A stretch of DNA of 64,000 bases from Narthecium ossifragum (GCA_963920575.1 OY986967.1:13944061-14008060); one strand, 5' to 3'. Counted from the first letter of the stretch, positions 43,230 to 54,563 are shown. Numbers and translations are program-made. Notes: a model not told the origin generated them from the letters alone.

Positions 43230-44160
43230 CTAACAGCACAAACTGTGTCCCGTCGGGTGTCCAAGCGACCACCTTCCGGCGACCACAGTCGATGATAGCT
43301 CGGTATGCTGCCAACCAGTCCATACCGAGTATCACATCGAAGCCGGTCATGTCTAGTACCCGCAGGTCTAGACAGACACGGAGGCTTCCAACCTCCAAGG
43401 AACAAGATCAGCAGACGCGGTCCACCCTGACCGCTCCGCCAATCGGTGAGTCTACAGACTGTGCCACCTCTAGCTGACTCGTCTCTAATCATAGCGATGC
43501 CACACACATGCTAGCAACATAGGAATGAGACGCCCCAGAGTCCATCAGCACCTCTACTAAGGAACTAGAAAGCTGAAAGATACCTCTGAGTACGGATGGC
43601 TCTCCCGCTGTCTGTTGGTACTGCGCTGGCGGATGGTACAACTGAACGGTGTCCAGCTGCTCATGCTCCGGAAGGGCAAACACACGCCCTCGCTGGCCGC
43701 CTCCACCTCTGGAGCGGCTCGGTCTAGCCCCTGATCCGCGCCCACCACCGCTCCCCTGCCAGGCACCGGACCCCCCGCCTCTACTACCCTGCGGCATAGC
43801 GCCCCGCGCTCCTCGCATGGGACAGTCCTTGCGGAAGTGTCCCGGCTGCCCGCACTCGAAACAAGTGGCTGACGCGCCACCAGGCTGCTAACCCTGGCCT
43901 CCCTCTAACGGAGCCTGCCCAGACGGCCTGGCCGTCAGGAGAAACTGGCCAGGCGGACTCGGCAACTGCGCCTGGAACTGCTGCGTCCGCTGCTGAAAGC
44001 GTCGCTGACGTCGCTGGTGCCCTCCGCCGAACCCACCTCTGCTCTGGGGTCGCTGCTGTGGTGTACTAGTAGAGGATATCGGTGGAACTGCCCGGTACCT
44101 CTCGTCCTGTAGCTGTGCCTCCACCACTAAGGCACAGTTCAGAACTGCCGAGTGCGTCTA
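43230..44160 (-). pseudogene. CHR3 gag tail and protease
   Basis: Only the C-terminal part of gag remains. It begins near 'VVEAQLQDERYRAV' and a Gln/Arg-rich stretch, then the CX2CX4HX4C knuckle (CFECGQPGHFRKDC, near 43840), a Gly/Arg-rich tail, and the protease with active site DSGAS (near 43540), '[21 protein letters not shown]'-type sequence. A stop at 43888 and frame changes break it. Only about 330 bp separate it from the PBS, so the N-terminal gag has been deleted. Confidence 0.88.
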
Positions 44161-44473
44161 GAAACGATGAGAACTCGTCTGGCGCCTGATCTCCGGACAA
44201 AGGCCCCACTCAAACTGCCGTGCTCTGGCTACTGGATCTGCTGCCACTGCCCCGCAAAACGGACCAAGTGTGTGAACCGGGTGCCATTTGCGCAATCACC
44301 AACGACAAACGAGAGTTCACTCGTCAGAAACCGCAAAACAAGCAGTTCAAACAGGAAGCGAAAAAGCATAACACATCACAAGGAGCATGCACGGATGTTC
44401 TAAACATAGAACTAACCCATTCCACGCTCAATCTCAACCGTATCCTGATCCTAACCCTGGGATCTACAACCTA

Positions 44474-44486
44474 TGCTCTGATACCA
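44474..44486 (-). promoter_or_regulatory. CHR3 primer binding site, initiator tRNA-Met
   Basis: TGGTATCAGAGCA on the minus strand, the standard complement of the tRNA-iMet 3' end, 3 nt from the LTR. Confidence 0.88.
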
Positions 44487-44489
44487 AGC

Positions 44490-47114
44490 TGTCGCGCCCG
44501 ACTCGCGGAAGCCCAACTGGGCCGGCCGACGCGAACCGGAACCTAACTAAATGCGGAAATAAAGGCGAGGGGTCCCGCCAAACTTAGAGATTTCACTAAA
44601 CAAATCATAAGCACCCCTGAATATTACAACAAATTTATAACCTCAACAGATATAATATAATAATCCAAAACCTCAAAGGGGTTACAACAATTTATACATC
44701 ATACTCCCGTAGGAGACTAACTATAACAAAAAGTGTAGAAAGATAATCACCGATCCTCAGACCCCGCTAGACGCCGCCGCGCCACCAAACACCTGCCCGG
44801 TAGGGGCTACTGAAGAAGAGCTGGTGCCTGCACCTGCAAAACGCAGCCCGGGTAGGAGTGAGCATAAAGCTCAGTAGGGTTCTACACTACGTCACACAGA
44901 AGGAATGGGAACGCAAGATTGTCACCCTCAAGTAAGACCTGGGTGTATACAAGGGTCCCATAACCCCACCGCGTGTCCCTGAGGCCCAGGGACGGCACTC
45001 AGTAGCAGGAACAAAACTGGCGACACACAACTGTAGGGAATGACACTGCAGGCGGGAAAAGGCACCGCTGAGTAGGCAACTCCTCTACCCCATGGTCAGC
45101 ACAGTGGGATACCGGTTACACCTTAGCATCCGACTTAAGGCCGACACGACCTCTATAATCACCATGCAACATGTGTACCAGTCATCTAAGCCTATCATCA
45201 AGTTTGACTGGACACCACAATTCGAACCTAGACCAAGCTACCCAACCCCGGTCCTAGGGCTAAATCCGAGCTTCCAGCCTCGGGACGACGATCCACAAAT
45301 CACCCACGCCCTAACCATGCAACTAATGCACAACAGAGAATGCATGCTATGAACATACACAAGCAAGAGGAAAAAGGCATGCAACAGTATGTCAAGGCAG
45401 CATACAAGTCCAACAGGATCGCTGCAGCGATACTACCAACCACTGCCAGCCGATTTGCAGCGGGTCCCGGCATTACAACGGTACCACGACCGTCAACCGC
45501 GGACTCCTGCAACGGGAAGCAACCCCGAAAACTTCGATGAACAGTAAAATATAATATTATAATCCGACATATAATATTATATTAAAAATATCAAAAGTTC
45601 TCTACTAGAGGCTAATTGACCCCGTCGATTCGTCGTCCCAACGACGTCGGATTCGAGATCCAACTTAGCCACCAGTAGATCTATATGCCGGGATCAACAT
45701 ATCTAAAATCTATGATCATCCAACGATTGGATTAATGGGAAAACATTAATCAAAACAGCTAATCAAAACTCCATAAAACACCATCAGTCAGCTTGGGATC
45801 GATTCGAAACATTTGGATCTATCTAAAGCTTCATACCAGCTTCAGAAAACATTTTCTACAAGCAGCTAGTTGACCCCGTCGATCCGACGTCCAAGCTACG
45901 TCGAATTCAAGATCCAACTTAGAATCCAATAGATCTATATTCCAGGATCAACATATCCAAAATACATAAACATGCAACGGCTGGTTTAACGGGAAAACAC
46001 TAATCAAAACCGCTAATCAAAACTAACTTACCAATGCTTGCTGCAACGCAGCCCTTCAGCAATCAATTCATAAAACTTGGTAGGAAAATCGGAAAAATAC
46101 GAAATAAGCTGGAATAGAAAGCTAACTGAGGGATCTACAACTATCATGTTCACGACAAACCAAGATCATGCACATACTGGCCGAGAAACTCGCCGCAAAC
46201 CGGCTGTTCTTCAAGAACAGCAGAAAACCGGAAAATCCGAGATTAATCATGCATAAATCCTACTAAAAACCCAACCAAAGATCATGAAACTTATATCAGT
46301 AATTCTAATAGACAAGATACATCCAACAACATAACTTCATCAAGATCTAACGGCTAGATTTAACGAAACCCATTAAACACTCTCGTAGGTAGAACACCTA
46401 CCGAACTGCGCTAATCCTCGGCTGATTCCCCGCTAACCAGCTGCTAACCAAGCTCCAACCCACATCAGTGATCGTCCTCACGTTGCCACGATTCCAACAA
46501 GCCTTCAAGCTCCCAAAAAGGTGGTCGGAGGAGGGAGAACGGCAACGAAAGAGATGGATGCCGGGAAGAACAGAGGAAATAGGGCACCACGGGAAGAAGA
46601 AAGAAAGAAGGAAGAGAAGAGAAGGAAGAAGAGGAGGAGAAGAGAAGGGGAAGGTCGGGGAAGGTGGGGAAAAGGGGAGGAGAGGTCCTGACTTCTCCTG
46701 ACAATGGAGGACGACGGAAGCTCAACTGTTCTGCGCAGCTCAACTGCCCTGCGCAGAACCCGGATCGAACCAAGGCCAAAATGGATCGATCTAAGATAGG
46801 TTGGATCGATACAAAATGTTTGGATCGATCCGAACGGGTCAAAAACCCACCGACTCGCTCACGAGCCCGATCGATCGCTCAAGGGCCGTAAGCTGCCCAA
46901 AAGCAAACTTCAGCGCGCCCGAGCTGGGATCTTCCGATCCCGGGTCCACCTAACCATTCTAATCAAGCACTAACACAAACAAGGTCAGTGTGTGCACACG
47001 CGAGTGTCAAACAAACCAACAATGTGTAATTTACCAAATTGCCCTTGCGGTCCACAACGAGCCACGGGCCCGACTCAGGCGGTCGACCCAAGAATGGAGG
47101 GACAAGTCCTCACA
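44490..47114 (-). repeat. CHR3 5' LTR (longer)
   Basis: 2625 bp, TGTCGCGCC to GTCCTCACA. The extra segment (44761-45430) contains CCGGGTAGGAGTGAGC and related blocks also found at 2395-2480 and, on the other strand, at 63740-63790 and 35300. It is thus ancestral LTR sequence, lost from the 3' LTR. Confidence 0.92.
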
Positions 47115-47119
47115 CCCAT
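47115..47119. repeat. Target site duplication CCCAT, right copy of CHR3
   Basis: Matches 38116-38120. Confidence 0.92.
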
Positions 47120-47245
47120 GGTCTCTTATCATCTTCATATGGATCAGTTCCATTGATCTTATGTCGTCAAGGATCTCGCGCAAGCCTTCAAGTGCTCGCC
47201 AATCTTCGAATAAAGGGCACCAGTGGTCTTTGAAAGCTACAATCC

Positions 47246-47860
47246 ATGATCGCCGTGGAAGAGCTGAGCCTGAGAGAACAAGAGAAGCCATCCACCATGA
47301 TTAGCAACCAACCACCTTCTGGTGTTAAGTTTGCCAGAGATGAAGATCTGGTGGCTAACCTCTATGCGATAGTGGAGGCGGCCGCAGACCGTGCGGAGAT
47401 GCATGCCATCATCAGCGAGCAGAGGAACAACTGGAATGTTCTTCTCGTCAACTCCATCAATTCCATCAAGCTCGCAGCCTCCATCATGGCCGGCATCTCG
47501 GCTATCCCCATGGGCGTAGCGTCGCCTCACCTGCTAGCCTTCAAGCTATCCTCCGCCGTATTGTACGCAGCCGCCACCGGCGTCATGATGGTTGTCAACT
47601 AGATACAACCTTCGCAGCTGGCCGAGGAGCAGACGAACACCACCCGACTGTTCAGGCAGCTGGAGAAGTCGATCCACACCAATCTCGCACTCCGATCTCC
47701 TACCAAGACAGCCGTGGAGGAGGGCATGGAGAGAGTGCTAGCACTCGACGAGGCCTACCCACTTCCGCTCCTACTAGGGATGCTCGAGAAGTTCTCAAAG
47801 AACCTCACGTGCTCGCCCTTCATGCGACCGCGCCGCCTACAACCTCCACGGCGTCGGTGG
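47246..47860 (+). pseudogene. Captured fragment of an At4g22030-like (probable F-box family) gene
   Basis: A plus-strand frame reads 'VANLYAIVEAAADRAEMHAII', 'EQRNNWNVLLVNSINSIKLA', 'MAGISAIPMGVASPHLLAFKL', 'SSAVLYAAATGVMMVVN', a TAG at 47600, then 'IQPSQLAEEQTNTTRLFRQL', 'MERVLALDEAYPLPLLLGML'. This is the conserved C-terminal region of the plant family annotated as probable F-box protein At4g22030, from memory of the family. The TAG sits where relatives have Lys, and the F-box part is not present. It runs into the right TIR. GC is clearly higher than the surrounding LTR. A captured pseudogene in a Pack-MULE; it might still be transcribed. Confidence 0.8.
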
Positions 47861-48089
47861 GTGCACTCTCTCTCTCTCACTTCCCACGTCAGCAAAGCAA
47901 TCAAAATTGACGAAAACCAGTCAAAATTGAGCACAGTGACTGGTTTCCGTTAAAATGTATTAACAACGTCGGATGATGGGTTTATAGTGCACTATTATGT
48001 AACTTTGAGTATTGTTTGATAATTTTAAAACTACGTAGTACTAAACTGCAAAACTCATAAACTACAGAGTATCAAACTGCCTTTTGGCC
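47826..48089 (-). repeat. MULE right terminal inverted repeat
   Basis: Reverse complement of the left TIR. Ends CTGCCTTTTGGCC at 48089. Confidence 0.9.
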
Positions 48090-48098
48090 TAAAATCAA
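48090..48098. repeat. 9-bp target duplication of the MULE, right
   Basis: TAAAATCAA, one base different from 37526-37534. Confidence 0.88.
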
Positions 48099-49012
48099 AT
48101 CTATAAGATCATGTCCAGAAAACGAATACAAGATTCAACTAAAAAAATATAAGGAGGATCTACTAAAGCTTGATGAGATCCCTAAGTATAGACATTAGCC
48201 ACTCATCTTTGTGATGGAAGTCATAGATTCGATGAAGAACGGTTGGGATCCACGCTGCAACTCCATCTTCTCCAGAGAATCCTCCAAACCCTAGTTCTCT
48301 CTTTTCTCTATATGGGAACCTCCGGTTTTTTACTAACAAAACCCTTTTTATATGTTAATTCCCGGAATTAGGGTTTTGGGTTGAGTTGGGCCTCTAGTGC
48401 AACTCGGATTTCCTGGTTTAATTCTGACAGCCTCTTTCGGTCACGACTGGTTTCAACCCGTCCGGAATTTGGAAATGTACTCAACATGAAAGATGTAGAT
48501 TAGGAAGCCTTCTATCCTGTCCTGAAGAATTGACATTATTTTCACTTATCTGAAATATTTGACGAAGATTCTCCTGAGCGTCGACGGACCAGTCTCCCAG
48601 CATCTGTTTATCTTCATATTCTTGAAAACTGCTATTAATGTGTCCAGGATCTCGCAAAGTGTCCAAAATGAAAGTTGTTCATCTTGAAGTCTTCTATAAG
48701 ACCTCCAAATATCAGGAATTTAGGATTTATCTGGAGAATTTGGTGAATTCTTTTCAAACTGACAGCGGAGGGGCGTAATTTCCACATATTAGTCTTTCTC
48801 TGTATTTTCTAACTTGAATCTTCATTAAACCTGAAATCACTTAACAAACTATCAAATACAAATACTCTCGGGCTAACAAATGTAAATTAAGGGGTTTAAG
48901 TATGAATATTTAATGACTCATCAAGGTGGCATATGAAGCTCAGGAAAATAGGCTCTAAGCCAATGTTGGACTATCCAAAGAGGGCCAAAACCCATCAAAT
49001 TACTACCCTCTT

Positions 49013-50002
49013 TCAATTGGTCAAGGGCGAGATACATGCCTCGACAAATGACCGACAGAATGAAAGAAGAAAAGGAAAGAACTTGTTTTCCAGTAGCAAG
49101 TTGGCACGAAGCGAAAGGACAAATTTACAAAGCCAATAATAAATGAACGCTAATCGTTCACAGGAGTTTGGATGGCCATCGGTCTCTACCAACTTGGCAT
49201 AGGTATTAATAAAGAGACCTTAATTCTTATTAGCCTCAAAAACTGCTTCACGGCTAGGTAGCTCCATATTGGCCGATATAAGAGAGCAAAGAGGAGAAAG
49301 ATCAGTTAAGAGCGATATATCTAAGATGGTGATGGTAAGTGTACCAAAAGGGAAGATGAAATTGTTATACTCTGTCGACCAAAAAAGGAACGACGAGATA
49401 AGTAAGTTGGGTTCTTGATGAGAGATTCTAGTGCTCAAGTCCAAAAAGTCTAAGATGCTAGTATCAGAGAAAAGTTTATTAGACTCAGAATGGTTGATCA
49501 TTATGTTATGCCATTCGATGAATTTATCATCTGTCAAAGGCCAAGAAGTGATGGGATTTTTTGAAGAAAGGGAGGACATGCTAAGGTTCTGGGAAAGGGG
49601 AAAATCACTAGAAAGGGGGAATGAATGTATAATAGGCATTGCCTCAGAGCCAAGAGAAGGAATGCTCTCAGGGACAAAGCAAGGACCCAACATAAATAAT
49701 TTAGAGTTAGAGTCACCTTCACGGACCAAATAAGCGCTCCTTATCTCATCCGCCTTCATGCTTTCATTAAACTCCACAATGGCTGCATTCACCTCTTTTT
49801 GAACCTCCTCATAGGCTTTGATCTCACGCCCCATGATGATGAATGAGAAGTAGACACCGGAGTAAAGTGAAAAGAACAAAGTGCCGCCGCAATGGTAGGT
49901 GAGGAGAAATAAAGCCCTAAAAGAATGGAAGATGATGACAGGCAGAGAAGGTTCTCTCCTGGCCGACATAAGCGGCTTAAATAAACAACTTTTTGTCATC
50001 AC
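49013..50002 (-). pseudogene. Antisense plant mobile domain (PMD) ORF of a Tat-like retrotransposon
   Basis: The frame opens at 50002, but a likelier start is Met-57 (49834, 'MGREIKAYEEVQKEVNAAI'). The domain carries 'WPLTDDKFIEWHNIM', 'FIFPFGTLTITILDISLLTDL' and, after one TAA at 49220, 'CERLAFIYYWLCKFVLSL'. The pattern of a Phe-Pro-Phe-Gly strand followed by 'TIT..D.SLLT.L' and a later 'AF..YWL.KFV' fits the PMD (aminotransferase-like plant mobile domain) found in MAIL1/MAIN proteins and in transposons. It lies antisense, just before a plus-strand polypurine tract and LTR start, the place of the extra antisense ORF described in Tat-lineage elements. More stops follow beyond 49013. Confidence 0.7.
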
Positions 50003-50172
50003 ATGCTAAACGTTTAAATGCAAAATCCAAAAACATTTGGATAGAGAGAGGAAACGACACATCGATATATTTTCCCAAACATCAGTTATGATTAAGTTTA
50101 AATAACTAAGCAATCTGGTCAAATCTTGTCTGATGCGGTCACCTCGTCATTAAAGATATTCCTCGATTACCG

Positions 50173-50186
50173 CATGGGGGGCAAAA
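50173..50186 (+). promoter_or_regulatory. Polypurine tract of the Tat-like element
   Basis: CATGGGGGGCAAAA directly before TGTTAGCCAAAATAATGGC, which I read as an LTR start. Confidence 0.65.
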
Positions 50187-50668
50187 TGTTAGCCAAAATA
50201 ATGGCTAAATAATTAATGACGGACACTTAGGAAAAATAACCAATGACCGATGATCAATAAAGTACATTGTTTCATTGTCCAGATGCAACCCACAGTCAAA
50301 TGGGCGATCATATGTATATGTGTAAAGATGGAGCATCGTCCATAAAGCAAGAAACCAAATCATCGGCCAAAGATAAACATAAAGCAAGCAAAGGAAGATG
50401 ATCGACCAAAGGTCATGACGAAGCAAGCCAATTGAAGACATCGTCCAGAAGCAATTAAAACATGTGCCAATTAAGGTCATAAAACACATGCATGTATGAC
50501 GTGGGCAATGCAAGATAAATAATCCAGCGTAATCATGACGGTGCAATGAAGGAGCATCGACCACGTGTAATCACCAAGCCAGAACTGAACGTGGGAGAAG
50601 CCGTTATGGTGCAGTTAGCACACGATCTCCTTCATTTACGCCATAACCACTCAAGACGGGAGTAGTTA
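50187..50668 (+). mobile_element. Tat-like 3' LTR, start
   Basis: Starts TGTTAGCCAAAATAATGGC, with repeated CATCGTCC/ATCGGCCAA words. NA1 interrupts it at 50669 and similar AT-rich LTR sequence resumes at 54569. I could not fix its 3' end. Confidence 0.55.
50664..50668. repeat. Target site duplication AGTTA, left copy of NA1
   Basis: Matches 54564-54568 exactly. Confidence 0.92.
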
Positions 50669-51399
50669 TGATACGAGGTCGAACCGAGCCATTCTAAGAA
50701 GGGACCCACGTTCTTGCTTGGATGGGCCCACGCCAAGGAGTTGGCTGCACCCAAGTCCCTTTGGGCGTTCTAAGCTCAGCCGGCCAAAGGAATCCTATTC
50801 CTAGCTGGTTTGCTTACTTAGATGATTTCCTAGTTAGTAGTTATGATTGAGTCTTAGTAGGAAAGTATGGTTACTTGCTGATTAAAGCAAGGTAGTTCTC
50901 TAGTTGTAGTAGAACTCTCTTGAGGCCTCTATAAAAGGACCTCCATAGCTTGTAATTATGCATGGACGAATTTATGAGAGTTATTATTTAGTAGAGATAA
51001 ATCCTAGGAGTAGAAGTAATATAGGAGTATCTGTAACCTAGTTTCCTCATAATCCACCAGCCACCTTCATCTCTCTCTACAACCGGTCCTTCTCCATCAC
51101 CGGTCTCCTTCTCCGCTGTCATCCACTCCTTCGCCACCATCATCACCACTACCAGCCATCACCCACGTTCTCCAAGGCTTAGATCTCCAAGAGAAGCCAG
51201 CCAACCCTAGAGGAGCTGCAAGGTATCCCTCTTCTCATCCATCTCCTCCTCTAGTCTTCGCCTTCCTCGTCGAATACCTAGGGTCCTTCTCCTAAAACCC
51301 TAAAGGTATCTCTCGACTTAGCCATAGATTTGGCAAAAGAGGATCTGAGATAAGGCAAGAGACCCGGTACGAAAGCCCTTGAGAAGGTGCATCGTATCA
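50669..51399 (+). repeat. NA1 5' LTR
   Basis: 731 bp with TATA at 50930 (TATAAAAGG). About 90 bp shorter than the 3' LTR: the segment 53914-54003 of the 3' LTR is missing here, between repeats of AGTTAT. Confidence 0.93.
50930..50938 (+). promoter_or_regulatory. NA1 LTR TATA box
   Basis: TATAAAAGG after GAGGCCTC. The same box is in the 3' LTR (54094) and a close form in NA2 (CATAAAAGG, 60433). Confidence 0.65.
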
Positions 51400-51402
51400 A
51401 CT

Positions 51403-51414
51403 TGGTATCAGAGC
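51403..51414 (+). promoter_or_regulatory. NA1 primer binding site, initiator tRNA-Met
   Basis: TGGTATCAGAGC, 3 nt after the 5' LTR. Confidence 0.88.
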
Positions 51415-51461
51415 TCTTTCCTCTTACCTGTGCCCTCCCAAATCCTTCCGAAGGAGTCCAC

Positions 51462-53924
51462 ATGGCAAGAAGAGTACCTGGCCAAAACCCTAGTTATACC
51501 GTGAATTGCTCAAACCCTACACGGATCACTGTTCATCCGACCAGACCTACTCCTATACCTGGTCGAATCCCTCTTCCACATCATTATCCTTCACCTCCAT
51601 CATCATCCCTACAGAATCCTAACCCTACCCAACCTCCACCCTATGCAGCCTACAACCCAATTCTTCCACAAGCCTAGTATTACCCACCTCACATCCAACC
51701 TGCCTATGAACCGAGCCAGTATCCAAACCTTGAGCCCTCTATCCATCCCTCACCCATACCTGGCCCCACTACCCTTTCTCCGCCACCATACCAGCAGCCT
51801 ATACCACCTCCCTACACACCGTACAACCCTAGTCTTCCCTACAACCAACCCAAACCTACAAACACCAATGGCTATTTGAGTACGACTTGGACTCAAGATT
51901 CTACTGAAACTTGGATTGCAAATCCTACTCCAACTAGGAATCCTAGTCAAACTCGGAGTACGACTTACCCTACGGCTGAACAATGGAAGGAAGCTGTCCA
52001 GAGTTGGATCCCTTTGCCTTACCCTTCAGTAGAACAATGGGAAGCAATGATCCAACGATATTCTCCTACAAATCAGTCAAGCCCCACCAGAGTTCAGATT
52101 TTCAAAGAAAATTCCATTCTAGCTGCAACTTGGATTGCAAAACATAAACCCACCTCTACCGGGATTAGGACTCCTCATACTCCACCTACCCATGAGCTGC
52201 CCCATGACCAAAACCATGAACAACACCCCCTGCCCCCTCATCCAACCACACCACATCCCACGACCAGCAACTCTCCTCCCTACTCCTCCCCGGCAGCCCC
52301 CACCACTAATCAAGGTCACCCTCTTTCCCCCTACCAACCCACGGCCCCCCAGTCTCCAGTCCGACAACCAATTGTCATCTCCGGCAATCTACCCGAAGTC
52401 CACAAAACTGCAGCCACCGACCTTACCTCAGTTCATGCCCTCCCCGTACCATGTAACCCCCACCAAGGCCCTCCTCACTCCTATCCCTTTCCATCCCCAA
52501 ACCAGCCGGCTCCCAAATCCATCTCCTTCAACTCCGGCAACAACCCCCAAGGTAATCGCTGCCTACCTGCCCCTGATCCTACCATAACCTCCTTCCATGG
52601 CCCACTGAAGGATCTCTCAAGCCAACAAAGGCCGTCCCCTAAACCTCCTGACACCTTCCTCGACATTACCAAGCCCGGCTCCAAACCCCAACCACCAGAA
52701 CCGACACCCATCCAGATTCACCCCATTGGTTCGAACCCCCATCCTCTCATCCCCCCTTCTCCATGGGATCCAAACCTTGATGAACATCCCTTACCGGCGA
52801 CCAAGTTCAGTTCCCTCTCAGTTGCAAGAGCCACTCAGCTATCTGATCAGATCGAATCAAATCACTACGGTTTGAACCTGATCAAACTCCGACTCCATCA
52901 CCTACAATTGGTCGAGACAGATTGCAGCTTACAAGACTTGGTCAGATTCCATCCAAGCACAACCAGGTTTGGTTACACCAACCAGATCCGACCAAGCTCA
53001 GATCAGACCAAGCTAAGTCAGACTCAATTGGATGCAGCCAGAATCAATCCGGCTAGATCTGATTGCACCCAGCAAAGCTCCATTAAGCTCAGTCAAACTG
53101 AACCTGATCAAGATCCAAATAGTGCAGCAGAAGCGTGGCCCAGCCGACTTCACTTCAGACTGGGCCAAAGCGAGCTTGACTCAGCATCAAGCCAAGACCC
53201 TGCACATCCGACCAGGCCATGGAGATCAGATCCCATCCTATGGTCATGGGTGACACTACTCATGGGACGTGACGAGGATGATCCAGGAGAACCATTGAAG
53301 ATCCCATGCTTGGAGCCACCTGAACCATCAGATCGCCCCCCGGATGCTCCGTCCTCGGCACGACTGTATCCAGCCGCTGTCTTGGGTCTACTTCCATCTT
53401 GGAAGGATTTGATTCATGTTGACCGAGTTTTTGACCTAGGACACCAGCACTTGAGGTGGCCCCATCGTCAATCTACAGCCGCCCTCTACTTCTTGGAGTT
53501 CCAGAGGCCGCCAGATCCACCTAAGTTTCAGCCTCCTCCTTCTAGACCGGCAGCATGGTCCCCTGACTCGCCGCTTCGGATACCATTAGATCCACCATGG
53601 GCCAGACCAGGATTCTCACCGCCGAGTACAGAGCAACAGTTGCGGTCCAGCCACATCACTCCGGTTCGAGAAGAGAAGAGCCCTCTTTCCTCATCACATT
53701 CAGGCCTTGAGGACAAGGCCAATTTCGAAGGGAGGAGGGATGATACGAGGTCGAACGAGCCATTCCAAGAAGGGACCCACGTTCTTGCTTGGATGGGCCC
53801 ACGCCAAGGAGTTGGCTGCACCCAAGTCCCTTTGGGCGTTCTAAGCTCAGCCGGCCAAAGGAATCCTATTCCTAGCTGGTTTGCTTACTTAGATGATTTC
53901 CTAGTTAGTAGTTATCTTGATTGA
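51462..53924 (+). pseudogene. NA1 proline-rich ORF, one internal stop
   Basis: One frame from ATG 51462 to 53924 (about 820 codons), broken only by TAG at 51675. The first part is Pro/Tyr/Asn-rich (PPPYAAYNP, PPYTPYNPSLPYNQP) with two 'EQW..(A/M)...(S/P)W/R' repeats (about 51980-52050). The middle is Pro/Ser-rich. A later Gln/Asp/Leu part comes from CAGAT/TCAG-rich DNA (52830-53120). Near its end 'HSGLEDKANFEGRRDDT' resembles gypsy polyprotein ends. The last 60 codons lie inside the 3' LTR. No known domain; it may be a degenerate gag. Confidence 0.55.
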
Positions 53925-54563
53925 GTCAGTTTCCTAGTTTGAGTTCAGTTTATGATTTGCTTTATTAGTTCCTATTAAGAGTCCTAGTAATCAGGAAGTT
54001 TGAGTTATGATTGAGTCTTAGTAGGAAAGTATGGTTACTTGCTGATTAAAGCAAGGTAGTTCTCTAGTTGTAGTAGAACTCTCTTGAGACCTCTATAAAA
54101 GGACCTCCATAGCTTGTAATTATGCATGGACGAATTTATGAGAGTTATTATTTAGTAGAGATAAATCCTAGGAGTAGAAGTAATATAGGAGTAGCTGTAA
54201 CCTAGTTTCCTCATAATCCACCAGCCACCTTCATCTCTCTCTACAGCCGGTCCTTCTCCATCACCGGTCTCCTTCTCCGCTGCCATCCACTCCTTCGCCA
54301 CCATCATCACCACTACCAGCCATCACCCACGTTCTCCAAGGCTTGGATCTCCAAGAGAAGCCAGCCAACCCTAGAGGAGCTGCAAGGTATCCCTCTTCTC
54401 ATCCATCTCCTCCTCTAGTCTTCGCCTTCCTCGTCACATACCTAGGGTCCTTCTCCTAAAACCCTAAAGGTATCTCTCGACCTAGCCATAGATTTGGCTA
54501 AAGAGGATCTGAGATAAGGCAAGAGACCCGGTACGAAAGCCCTTGAGAAGGTGCATCGTATCA
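53741..54563 (+). repeat. NA1 3' LTR
   Basis: 823 bp, TGATACGAG to CGTATCA, preceded by the polypurine tract GAAGGGAGGAGGGA. Confidence 0.93.

Larger units (their letters stand above)
38121..47114 (-). mobile_element. CHR3: complete but decayed Tekay-like chromovirus
   Basis: LTRs 38121-40099 and 44490-47114, flanked by CCCAT. Sense is minus. From right to left: 5' LTR, initiator-Met PBS, gag remnant, protease, RT, RNase H, integrase, chromodomain, 3' LTR. Order and chromodomain identify a Ty3/gypsy chromovirus of Tekay/Del type. Several stops, and loss of the gag N-terminal part, make it non-functional. The 3' LTR is about 650 bp shorter than the 5' LTR. Confidence 0.94.
37535..48089. mobile_element. 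Pack-MULE with long TIRs, carrying gene fragments and CHR3
   Basis: Long terminal inverted repeats (left 37535 to about 37820, right about 47826-48089) start GGCCAAAAAGCAGTTTGAT. The 9-bp duplication flanks them. Without CHR3 (about 9 kb) the element is about 1.55 kb. No transposase (MuDR-type) domain is present, so it was moved by another element. Its interior holds an At4g22030-like gene fragment and other exon-like pieces. Confidence 0.9.
36920..48923 (-). mobile_element. ATH3 5' LTR, split by the Pack-MULE
   Basis: Begins TGATCGCTTAAAAACGC (reverse of the ATH2 end) and finishes ATTTAATGACTCATCA (reverse of the ATH2 start), with the ATH2 LTR order in between. The two parts are 36920-37534 and 48090-48923, giving about 1.45 kb without the insertion. 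TATA at 48344-48352 on the minus strand. Confidence 0.88.
50669..54563 (+). mobile_element. NA1: small non-autonomous LTR retrotransposon
   Basis: 3895 bp: 5' LTR 50669-51399, initiator-Met PBS (51403-51414, TGGTATCAGAGC), internal region with one long Pro/Ser/Thr-rich frame, polypurine tract GAAGGGAGGAGGGA, 3' LTR 53741-54563, duplication AGTTA. LTRs start TGATACGAG and end CGTATCA. No RT, RNase H, integrase or protease signature. Nearly identical LTRs over most of their length suggest a young insertion. Confidence 0.93.

Noticed and set aside
52135..52587. Second Pro-rich ORF overlapping the NA1 frame
   Set aside because: A shadow frame of the same C-rich DNA. The longer frame has the ATG after the PBS and the polyprotein-like end.
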